Below, one piece after another: positions 42,120-49,161 of a stretch of DNA of 64,000 nucleotides. The DNA is from Mycolicibacterium lacusdiani. GTDB taxonomy: Bacteria > Actinomycetota > Actinomycetes > Mycobacteriales > Mycobacteriaceae. The translations under genes and the position numbers were made by a program. The stretch lies in assembly GCF_021916785.1 (NCBI RefSeq), contig NZ_JAKCFC010000004.1, forward strand, positions 350,973-414,972. Reading direction: 5' to 3'. The first letter of the stretch is position 1; each line of letters opens with the position of its first letter. The notes beneath the pieces are model-generated. The model saw nothing but the letters and a program-made list of their open reading frames with translations, searched no databases and was not told where the DNA came from.

Positions 42120-43004
42120 ATGAATGTGACACCACCAATCGAAGGGCATCACGTGACCGTTTCACCGCAGGCAGCGGAGCAACTCCGCAAGCCGCACTGG
42201 TCGCTGGCCCGAACCTGGCTGCTGCAGCCGGGCATTCCGGACGGCGCCGATGCCTACGAGGCGGCGACCGCCGGTAGCGCCGACGCGGTGGTGCTCGACA
42301 TCGAGGACGGACTGCCCGACGCGCAGAAGCCTGCCGGGCGCCGATCGGTCGCCGAGTGGCTCGACGGTGGTTCGTCGGCCTGGGTGCGGATCAACAGCTG
42401 GAGCACGCCCGAGTGGTCGGCCGACCTGGCCGCGCTGGCCGATGCGCCGGGGCTCGCCGGCGTGATGTTGGCCAAGGCCGAATCCCCCGAGGACGTCGCC
42501 GCAACCGCCGAACGATTGCCTGCCGGTACGCCTTTGGTGGCGTTGGTCGAGTCCGCGCTGGGCCTGGAATCCGCGTCCGACATCGCACGGGCGCCGGGCT
42601 GTTCTCGAATCGCGTTCGGCGTCGGGGACTTCCGTCGCGACACCGGGATGAGCGCCGACCCGACGGTACTGGCGTACGCGCGCGCACGGCTGGTGATCGC
42701 CAGCCGCGCCGCGGGACTGCCCGCCCCGATCGACGGGCCGACCCTGCGTGATCAGACGCGCCACCTCGCACGGGAAACCGCGGTCGCCAAGGCCGCCGGG
42801 ATGACCGGACGGCTGTGTCTGGACCTCGCCCACGCCGAGACGATCAACAGTCTGCTGAGCCCGTCCCCGATCGAGATCGACGAGGCGCGAGCCACGCTCG
42901 CCCGCCTGGACGCGCCGACCGGAGCGTACGACGGCAGCGTCGGCCCCACCCGGGCGCGCGCCGAGGCCGTGCTCGACCTCGCCGAGAAGCTCGGCCTCAG
43001 CTGA
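42120..43004 (+). CDS. HpcH/HpaI (CitE-like) CoA ester lyase family protein
   Basis: The 294-residue barrel has RTWLLQPGIPDGADAYEAATAGSADAVVLDIEDGLPDAQK at the N-terminus with the Mg-binding Asp-x-Glu-Asp, WVRINSWS, ALVESALGL (catalytic Glu) and RIAFGVGDFRRDTGMSADP. It matches the CitE-like, malyl/citramalyl-CoA lyase group. A stand-alone CitE-like protein without citrate lyase partners is normal in mycobacteria. It follows the DoxX-like gene by 60 bp; a functional link is unclear. The ATG at 42120 gives a somewhat long N-terminus, so GTG 42153 is an alternative. Confidence 0.8.
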   Translation: MNVTPPIEGHHVTVSPQAAEQLRKPHWSLARTWLLQPGIPDGADAYEAATAGSADAVVLDIEDGLPDAQKPAGRRSVAEWLDGGSSAWVRINSWSTPEWSADLAALADAPGLAGVMLAKAESPEDVAATAERLPAGTPLVALVESALGLESASDIARAPGCSRIAFGVGDFRRDTGMSADPTVLAYARARLVIASRAAGLPAPIDGPTLRDQTRHLARETAVAKAAGMTGRLCLDLAHAETINSLLSPSPIEIDEARATLARLDAPTGAYDGSVGPTRARAEAVLDLAEKLGLS

Positions 43005-43101
43005 CCCGAGGCTCGTCTTCTGCGATTGCCATCGCGCCGGTCAGGCCCCACGATGGAATCGTGCAGGTAAGCCTCGCGTCCGTGTCGCCCTGAATGCCCG
43101 C

Positions 43102-44751
43102 GTGACGAGCCCGGCGCCGGCGACGCAACCGGAGAACATCGCGACCGCGTGGCGTCGCGCCCGGTTGAGTGGCCTAGAACCGGGCCACCGTCCGCGGCTC
43201 GGTGACGCGTCCGTAGTCGACCCGACTGGCAAGCTGCTCACCGCAGCGCAACCGGTGATGAGCCGCTTGGCGGCGATCCTCGAAGGCACGCACTGCTGTG
43301 TGATGCTCACCGACCGTGAGGTCCGGTTCGTCGACCTGCGGTACGGGACCTCCGAAATCGATGACGCGGTCACCCTGAACGGTGCAGTCCTCGGGCGTGC
43401 CTTCAGCGAGGAGACGTCCGGGACGAACGCGGTCGCTACCGTCCACGAGCTGCGTGCCCCGCTCGCCGTATACGGCGACCAGCACTTCATCGAATCGATG
43501 AAGAAATTCAGCTGTTACGGCTATCCCATACTGCACCCGATGACGCGTCGCATCGAGGGCGTCTTGTGTCTCACCTTCTTCGTAGCGGACGACAATCCGC
43601 TGTTTCAGCCAATCCTGGAACAGGCCGCACGTGACATCGAGGGGAGACTTCTCGAGCAGTCACCGCGAGTCGAACAGGTGCTCTTCGCGGACTTCCAACG
43701 CGCATCCGCGCGCCATCGCGACGCTCCCGTCGTCGCGATGGCCAACGACGTCGTACTCGCGAACTCAACCGCGATCGCACAGCTCGACGGCGTCGACTTC
43801 GCCGCGCTGGCTACCTTGGGCGCCAGCGCCGACTCCGGCGACATGCGTACGCACACGCTGAACTCGGGTCGTCCGGTGACTCTGCGCTGGACCCGCAGCG
43901 CGCCCAACGGGGGGATCGTCGTCGAACTGAGTCCCTCGAGCGACCCTGCCGAAGGCGCCATCGACAACCGCGCTCACCCGAGATCGAAGAACCAGAGCAT
44001 TCACCGCCAGGTGACGGAGACCCGTAGGCATCGACGGCCGATGAGCGTCGTAGGCGAGCCCGGCACGGGACGCACGACACTGCTGCGGGAGCTGATGGCC
44101 GGGACCGACGCCTTGACCTTCGACGCGGTGAACCTGCTCTACCAATCGGAGGGGCAGTGGCTGCAGGACGTCGGCGACGCACTGCACCGTGCAGAGCGTG
44201 CGGTGATCGTCGAGAACGTACATCTGCTGTCGCCGATGCTCGCGACGGAGATGCTCGCTGTGACTCAGCGAACATCTGCGTGGTTCGCTCTGTCGAGCGG
44301 TCCGCTGAACCGGTTGTCGCCGGAAGTGTTTCAGCTCGTCGACTCCTGCCACACCCGTCTCGAACTGCTGCCCTTGCGGTTGCGCAAGCACGACATTCCC
44401 GGACTCATCCTCAACATGCTCGAGGCGATGGGATCTCGCGTCCACTTCACGCCCGGTGCCATCAGTACGCTGCTCGCCCACAACTGGCCGGGGAACATCT
44501 CCGAATTGGAAGCCGAGGTGCGTGCTGCCGCCAGACTGCGGTCTGTCGGAGACGTCACGGACAAGGACCTCGGCCGACTGCACGCCCGCGCTGGGACGCC
44601 ACAGCTCAGCGCGCTCGATGCCGTACTCCGAGCGACGATCGAAGACGAACTGGTGCGCAACCAGGGCAACAAGCTCGCCGCAGCGCGAGCCCTGAACATC
44701 AGCCGCACCACCCTGTACAAGCGAATGCGCGACTTTGGCATCTCCGGCTGA
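43102..44751 (+). CDS. AcoR/MimR-like GAF-AAA-Fis regulator lacking the sigma-54 contact motif
   Basis: The 549-residue regulator has an N-terminal GAF sensor (about 40-180), a central AAA-like domain with Walker A GEPGTGRTTLL (about 320) and a degraded end (NWPGNISELEAEV instead of the usual RELEN), and a Fis-type helix-turn-helix at the C-terminus (NQGNKLAAARALNISRTTLYKRM). The GAFTGA loop that touches sigma-54 is absent. Actinobacteria lack sigma-54, and their AcoR-like proteins, such as MimR, act by another mechanism. GTG start at 43102. A GMC oxidoreductase gene follows after 70 bp with a 19-bp palindrome in the gap, so it is the likely target. Confidence 0.8.
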   Translation: MTSPAPATQPENIATAWRRARLSGLEPGHRPRLGDASVVDPTGKLLTAAQPVMSRLAAILEGTHCCVMLTDREVRFVDLRYGTSEIDDAVTLNGAVLGRAFSEETSGTNAVATVHELRAPLAVYGDQHFIESMKKFSCYGYPILHPMTRRIEGVLCLTFFVADDNPLFQPILEQAARDIEGRLLEQSPRVEQVLFADFQRASARHRDAPVVAMANDVVLANSTAIAQLDGVDFAALATLGASADSGDMRTHTLNSGRPVTLRWTRSAPNGGIVVELSPSSDPAEGAIDNRAHPRSKNQSIHRQVTETRRHRRPMSVVGEPGTGRTTLLRELMAGTDALTFDAVNLLYQSEGQWLQDVGDALHRAERAVIVENVHLLSPMLATEMLAVTQRTSAWFALSSGPLNRLSPEVFQLVDSCHTRLELLPLRLRKHDIPGLILNMLEAMGSRVHFTPGAISTLLAHNWPGNISELEAEVRAAARLRSVGDVTDKDLGRLHARAGTPQLSALDAVLRATIEDELVRNQGNKLAAARALNISRTTLYKRMRDFGISG

Positions 44752-44770
44752 GTGTCGACCGTCACCCGCG

Positions 44771-44789
44771 GTGTCCAGATACTGAACAC
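44771..44789. promoter_or_regulatory. Candidate activator/operator site upstream of GMC oxidoreductase gene
   Basis: GTGTCCAG (44771-44778) and CTGAACAC (44782-44789) make a palindrome with seven of eight arm positions paired and a 3-bp centre. It lies between the regulator gene stop and the oxidoreductase ATG, 32 bp before the latter. The Fis-type helix-turn-helix protein encoded just upstream is the natural candidate to bind here. Confidence 0.5.
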
Positions 44790-44821
44790 AATCAGGGCAG
44801 GCTCGACGCCACTGTTGAGCC

Positions 44822-46351
44822 ATGGATCAAACACCCGAATTATCAGAAGAATTCGACTACATCGTCATTGGCGCCGGCACCGCGGGAAGCGTGATCGCGG
44901 CGCGGCTGTCCGAGAACATCGACCGTTCTGTGCTCCTCGTCGAGGCAGGATCCCGGGAAGCCCTCCCCGAGATGCCTTCACCGAGCGCTTGGCCCGCACT
45001 GATCGGATCCACCGCCGATTGGGGCAATATGACAGTCGCACAGGAGTTCTCGGCCACTGCGATCCCTGCGCCGCGGGGACGCACACTCGGTGGCTCGTCG
45101 AGTATCAACGGGATGATCTTCGCCCGGGGGCACCGGGCGAGCTACGACCCCTGGGTTGAGCAGGGCGCGAAGGGGTGGAGTTATGACGACCTACTTCCGT
45201 ACTTCCGCAGAAGTGAAACGGCTCGTGGGCGCAATGCCGAGAACCGCGGGTTCGACGGCCCGCTGTCCGTCGGCCCAACGGCGAACCCGAGCCCAGTGGT
45301 GCTCGCCGGTCTCCATGCGGCAACGGAACTGGGGTTCGAGACGGCACGCGACATCAGCGGCGGTCTCGAGAGCGGCTTCGGTCTCACCGACGGCAACATC
45401 GAGAACGACGTACGACAGAGCGCAGCCGACGCGTATCTGACACCCGCAATGGACCGGCCGAATCTGCGCACGGTGACCGACGCACACGTGCGCCGCGTCA
45501 TCGTCGACGACGGCGTCGCCACCGGAATCGAATTCGACTGTGCAGGAGCATCGATCGTCGCCAGGGCCACGCGCGAGGTCATCCTGACCGCTGGTGCCAT
45601 CGGATCGGCTCACCTGCTGCTCGTATCGGGCATCGGGCCCGCCGATCATCTGCGGGACGTCGGGGTCGACGTCGTCGTCGATCTGCCTGGTGTCGGCGCG
45701 AACCTCCACGATCATCCGATGTCGACCGTGGTCTATAGCGCGGCCGGTGACCTTCCCGGAAATCCGGACAACATGCTGGGCCAGGCGATCGGCCTGATCG
45801 AGACCGAGCACGCCACCGACGGACCGGATCTGCAGCTGCTGCTCATCGCCGCGCCGTACCGAACCCCGTCGCTGTCGGGACCGGAGACCGGCTATGCGAT
45901 CGGATTCTCCGCCATCACACCGATGAGCCGGGGGCATGTCCGGCTGGCCAGCTCGGACTCAACCGTCAGCCCGCTGATCGATCCGAACTACCTTGGCGTC
46001 GAGCGCGACGTCGACGTCATGGCCGCGGGGCTCGAAATCGCCCGCAAGATCGGGGACGCCGACGCGCTGTCCCCGTGGCGCGGTACCGAGATGCAACCCG
46101 GCCCCGACGTCGACGACGCGGCATCCGTGCGCGACTACCTGAAGCGCAGTCTGCTCGTGTACTTCCACTACGCGGGTACCGCCCGGATCGGCACCGACGA
46201 CATGGCCGTCGTCGATCTCGACCTTCGCGTGCACGGAGTCGAGGGACTGCGAGTCGCCGACGCGTCGGTGATGCCGACCAGCATCTCGGCCAACACGAAT
46301 GCGACCGTCTACGCGATCGCCGAACGCGCAGCAGAACTCATAGCCGGCTAG
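44822..46351 (+). CDS. GMC-family FAD-dependent oxidoreductase
   Basis: The 509-residue flavoenzyme has the FAD motif YIVIGAGTAGSVIAARLSE, the GMC signatures GRTLGGSSSINGMIFARG and GAIGSAHLLLVSGIGP, and the C-terminal catalytic His region YFHYAGTARIG followed by LRVADASVMPTSISANTNATVYAIAERAAELI. It is close to choline or alcohol dehydrogenases/oxidases in length and motifs. The donor is unknown; alcohols or polyethylene-glycol-like compounds are typical for actinobacterial members. No signal peptide is present. A strong hairpin follows its stop. Confidence 0.85.
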   Translation: MDQTPELSEEFDYIVIGAGTAGSVIAARLSENIDRSVLLVEAGSREALPEMPSPSAWPALIGSTADWGNMTVAQEFSATAIPAPRGRTLGGSSSINGMIFARGHRASYDPWVEQGAKGWSYDDLLPYFRRSETARGRNAENRGFDGPLSVGPTANPSPVVLAGLHAATELGFETARDISGGLESGFGLTDGNIENDVRQSAADAYLTPAMDRPNLRTVTDAHVRRVIVDDGVATGIEFDCAGASIVARATREVILTAGAIGSAHLLLVSGIGPADHLRDVGVDVVVDLPGVGANLHDHPMSTVVYSAAGDLPGNPDNMLGQAIGLIETEHATDGPDLQLLLIAAPYRTPSLSGPETGYAIGFSAITPMSRGHVRLASSDSTVSPLIDPNYLGVERDVDVMAAGLEIARKIGDADALSPWRGTEMQPGPDVDDAASVRDYLKRSLLVYFHYAGTARIGTDDMAVVDLDLRVHGVEGLRVADASVMPTSISANTNATVYAIAERAAELIAG

Positions 46352-46357
46352 GAACGG

Positions 46358-46387
46358 GTAGGCCGACGCCGAACGGCGTCGGCCTAC
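46358..46387. terminator. Bidirectional hairpin terminator
   Basis: Two perfectly complementary 14-nt arms (46358-46371 and 46374-46387), beginning GTAGGCCG, flank a 2-nt centre, so a 12-13 bp GC-rich stem with a tight loop is expected. It sits between the convergent GMC and TetR genes and overlaps the TetR stop codon. No long U tract follows on either side, as is usual in mycobacteria. Confidence 0.75.
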
Positions 46388-47016
46388 CTGCCCCGCGACA
46401 GGGACGTCCAGCCCGAGCTGATCAGCGTCGTCAGGTCGTCCACCCACGCTTCGTCCAGTGGCGCGTCGTGCCGCACGATGATGCGGAAGATCGCGCTACC
46501 GACGACGACCTCGGCCAGCATGGGTAGGTCGCCACCGTCATCGCGCACGTCGCCGCCTGGATCGGACCCCGGGTCCATCCTGGTTCGGAAGGTTGCGAGA
46601 CTCTCCGCGAAGCGCGAGGTCATCCTGCGGTGCACGTCCGGATCGGCGACGGTGTCGGCGATCAACGCCGGCAGGGCGATGCGGACCTCCGGGCGGTCGA
46701 ACATGGTGCGGGTGGCCTCGACCAGCGCCCGGATGTCGCCCTCGACGTCACCAGACGCACTCGGCATGGCCATGACCTCGGCGGGCAGGATCGCCTCGTG
46801 CACCAGCTGTGCCTTGCCCGACCAGCGCCGGTAGATGGCTGCGGTCGTGGTCCCGGCGCGTGCCGCGATGGCCGACAGCGACAGCGCGGTATAGCCCGAC
46901 TCGAGTAGCAGGTCGCGGGTGGCCTGCACGATCGCGGCGTCGATCTTGCCGTCGCGCGGACGTCCCGCAGACGGACGGGTCGGTCCCTTGTCATCTCCGG
47001 ACCGATCTGTTCTCAT
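46384..47016 (-). CDS. TetR-family transcriptional regulator
   Basis: The 210-residue regulator has a TetR helix-turn-helix (AIVQATRDLLLESGYTALSLSAIAARAGTTTAAIYRRWSGKAQLVHEAI) and a helical ligand domain that includes the TetR_C-like stretch FAESLATFRTRM. ATG start at 47016. It is divergent from a three-gene operon (lipocalin-like protein, LLM oxidoreductase, RPH-like protein), and the 40-bp gap holds a TCCAATA/TATTGGA inverted repeat that it probably binds, repressing both itself and the operon. Confidence 0.85.
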   Translation of the reverse strand: MRTDRSGDDKGPTRPSAGRPRDGKIDAAIVQATRDLLLESGYTALSLSAIAARAGTTTAAIYRRWSGKAQLVHEAILPAEVMAMPSASGDVEGDIRALVEATRTMFDRPEVRIALPALIADTVADPDVHRRMTSRFAESLATFRTRMDPGSDPGGDVRDDGGDLPMLAEVVVGSAIFRIIVRHDAPLDEAWVDDLTTLISSGWTSLSRGR

Positions 47017-47019
47017 GAT

Positions 47020-47051
47020 TCCAATATAACCCGCATCGTATCGTTATTGGA
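47020..47051. promoter_or_regulatory. Candidate TetR operator
   Basis: TCCAATA (47020-47026) and TATTGGA (47045-47051) are a perfect 7-bp inverted repeat with an 18-bp gap in the AT-rich gap between the divergent TetR gene and the operon it faces. The right arm overlaps the only ribosome-site-like sequence (TTGGAGAG) of the operon's first gene, so binding would block expression directly. Confidence 0.6.
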
Positions 47052-47056
47052 GAGTC

Positions 47057-48184
47057 GTGTTCCTGAGCCCGCTCGACGAGTACCCGATCCACCAGGCGCC
47101 CGTGCCCATCAGCGCCCCCGCGACCTCGGACCGCAACTTCTACGATCGTTCGTACTTCAACGTCCTCGACCAGGAGGGCCGGTTCATGGCCCTGACCGGA
47201 ATCGGGTACTACCCCCGGCTCGGCGTCAAGGACGCCTACCTGCTGATCCGTCGCGATGACGTGCAGACCGCCGTCCGCTTCAGCGACGCGATCGACGGCG
47301 ACCGTCTCGACCAGCACGTCAACGGATACCGGCTCGACGTCGTCGAACCCCTGCAGGAGTTGCACCTGACCGTGGCCGAGACCGAGGGCATCTCGGCTGA
47401 CCTGCGGTGGCGAGGCTCGTTCCCTGCAGCGCTGGAACACCCGCACCAGATGTATTCGGAGCGACGAGTGACGTTGCAGGCGTGTCGATTCGCTCAGCTC
47501 GGCACGTGGGAGGGCTGGATCGACGTCGACGGGGATCGACTGTCAGTCGACTCGACGAGTTCGGTGGGGAACCGTGACAGGTCATGGGGCATCCGGCCCA
47601 TCGGCGAGGCGGAACCGTCCGGTCGGCCGGACACGGCATTCCGCGGAATGTGGTGGCTCTACCTGCCACTGGCCTTCGACGACTACCAGATCTTCCTGAT
47701 CATCCAGGAGGACCCGGATGGACATCGCAGCCTGTACGACTGCACCCGCCGCTGGCGCGACGGCCGGGTCGAACAGCTCGACGGCGTGCGCGCGACGGTG
47801 CACTACACGCCGGGCACCAGGATTCCCCATGGCGCACACATCGAGATGATGACGCGGTCGGGTGGTCGGCTTCGGCTCGACGTCGAGTCGAAGCTGTTCG
47901 CGCCCATCGCCTTCGGCTCCGGGTACGGCGGCGACTCCTCCTGGTCACACGGCACGTGGAAGGGCGAGGCGTCGTCGGAACGCGTGTCCTACGACATGAC
48001 CAACCCCGACGTCATGGCGCGAGCTCCCTTCAGCCTTATCGACCACGTCGGCAGTGCCGTCTGCACCGAGGACGACGGGAGCACGCAGCACGGCGTCGGC
48101 CTGTTCGAGCACGCCGTCATCGGTCCGCACCACCCATCGGGATTCAACGACTGGACCGACGTCTTGGCGGGAGACCCGTCGTGA
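47057..48184 (+). CDS. Hypothetical lipocalin/AttH-like protein
   Basis: The 375-residue protein is rich in beta-strand patterns with Trp and aromatic repeats (RNFYDRSYFNVLDQEGRFMALTGIGYYPRLGVKDAYLLIRRDD; WGIRPIGEAEP; FRGMWWLYLPLAFDDYQIFLIIQEDPDG; SSWSHGTWKG). This resembles the tandem lipocalin-like AttH/hydroxyneurosporene-synthase-related proteins common in mycobacteria. No signal peptide is visible. GTG start 47057; the stop overlaps the LLM gene by GTGA. It might bind a terpenoid or lipid ligand handled by the next two enzymes (inference). Confidence 0.65.
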   Translation: MFLSPLDEYPIHQAPVPISAPATSDRNFYDRSYFNVLDQEGRFMALTGIGYYPRLGVKDAYLLIRRDDVQTAVRFSDAIDGDRLDQHVNGYRLDVVEPLQELHLTVAETEGISADLRWRGSFPAALEHPHQMYSERRVTLQACRFAQLGTWEGWIDVDGDRLSVDSTSSVGNRDRSWGIRPIGEAEPSGRPDTAFRGMWWLYLPLAFDDYQIFLIIQEDPDGHRSLYDCTRRWRDGRVEQLDGVRATVHYTPGTRIPHGAHIEMMTRSGGRLRLDVESKLFAPIAFGSGYGGDSSWSHGTWKGEASSERVSYDMTNPDVMARAPFSLIDHVGSAVCTEDDGSTQHGVGLFEHAVIGPHHPSGFNDWTDVLAGDPS

Positions 48185-49158
48185 AGGTCATGACAGCCCT
48201 GTTCGGCCCGGTAGACGCGGTCGAACGGGCGGCGCTGCTGCGCGAAGCCGGGGCATCGGGCGTGTTCACCTTCGAAGGGCCGCGGGAAGTCTTCACCCCG
48301 CTGGTCCTGGCGTCGACGGTCAAGCCCCTCGACCTGATGACCAACGTGGCGATCGCGTTGCCCCGCAATCCAATACAGCTCGCTCACCAGGCCAACGACC
48401 TGCAGGAACTCTCCGAGGGGAGATTCATCCTCGGTCTCGGCACCCAGGTGCGCGCGCAGATCGAGAAGCGCTACGGCAGCGAGTTCGACCACCCCGTGGC
48501 AAGGATCAAGGAGATGGTCGGCGCTCTGCGGGCCATCTTCGCCGCCTGGAACGATGGCGAGCGACTCGACTTCCGTGGCGAGTACTTCCGGCACACCTTG
48601 ATGACGCCGACGTTCAACCCTGGACCCAACCCGTTTGGGCCGCCGCCGATCTACCTCGGTGCGCTGGGTCCGCGGATGACCCGGGCGACGGCCGAAGTCG
48701 CCGACGGACTGCTGGTGATGCCGTTCGGGTCGAAGCGGTTCCTGCACGACAAGACCATGCCCGCCGTTCGCGAGGGGCTGGCGGCCGCCGGCCGCAACGC
48801 CGACGACTTCGCGGTGGTGCCCGAGATCATCGTGTCCGTCGGTGAAGACCACACGTCGACGCGGATGCTCCTGGCGTTCTACGGCTCGACGCCCGCTTAC
48901 CGTCCGGTGCTGGACGCACACGGCTGGGGTGACCTGCAGCCCGAGCTGAACGCCATGTCCAAGCAGGGCCGGTGGCAGGAGATGGCCACGCTGATCGACG
49001 ACGAGGTGCTCCACACGATCGCTGCGTGCGGTACCCCGAAAGAGGTGGCCGCACACATCGCCGATCGGGTCGACGGCGTGTCGGACCGGATCTGCCTCTA
49101 TCAACCCGGGCCGATCGCCGTGGAGGCGCTGGCCGAGATCATCGACGCGTTGGGCTGA
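48181..49158 (+). CDS. LLM-class (luciferase-like) F420-dependent oxidoreductase
   Basis: The 325-residue TIM barrel has luciferase-like family stretches: TNVAIALPRNPIQLAHQANDLQELSEGRFILGLGTQVRAQIEKRYG, PPIYLGALGPRMTRATAEVADGLLVMPFGSKRF and a C-terminal CGTPKEVAAHIADRVDGVSDRI. Members use F420 or FMN; the GLGTQ loop and overall length suit the F420 group. GTG start in a GTGA overlap with the preceding gene. It lies between the lipocalin-like and RPH-like genes, so all three probably serve one pathway. Confidence 0.85.
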   Translation: MKVMTALFGPVDAVERAALLREAGASGVFTFEGPREVFTPLVLASTVKPLDLMTNVAIALPRNPIQLAHQANDLQELSEGRFILGLGTQVRAQIEKRYGSEFDHPVARIKEMVGALRAIFAAWNDGERLDFRGEYFRHTLMTPTFNPGPNPFGPPPIYLGALGPRMTRATAEVADGLLVMPFGSKRFLHDKTMPAVREGLAAAGRNADDFAVVPEIIVSVGEDHTSTRMLLAFYGSTPAYRPVLDAHGWGDLQPELNAMSKQGRWQEMATLIDDEVLHTIAACGTPKEVAAHIADRVDGVSDRICLYQPGPIAVEALAEIIDALG

Positions 49159-49161
49159 CGG

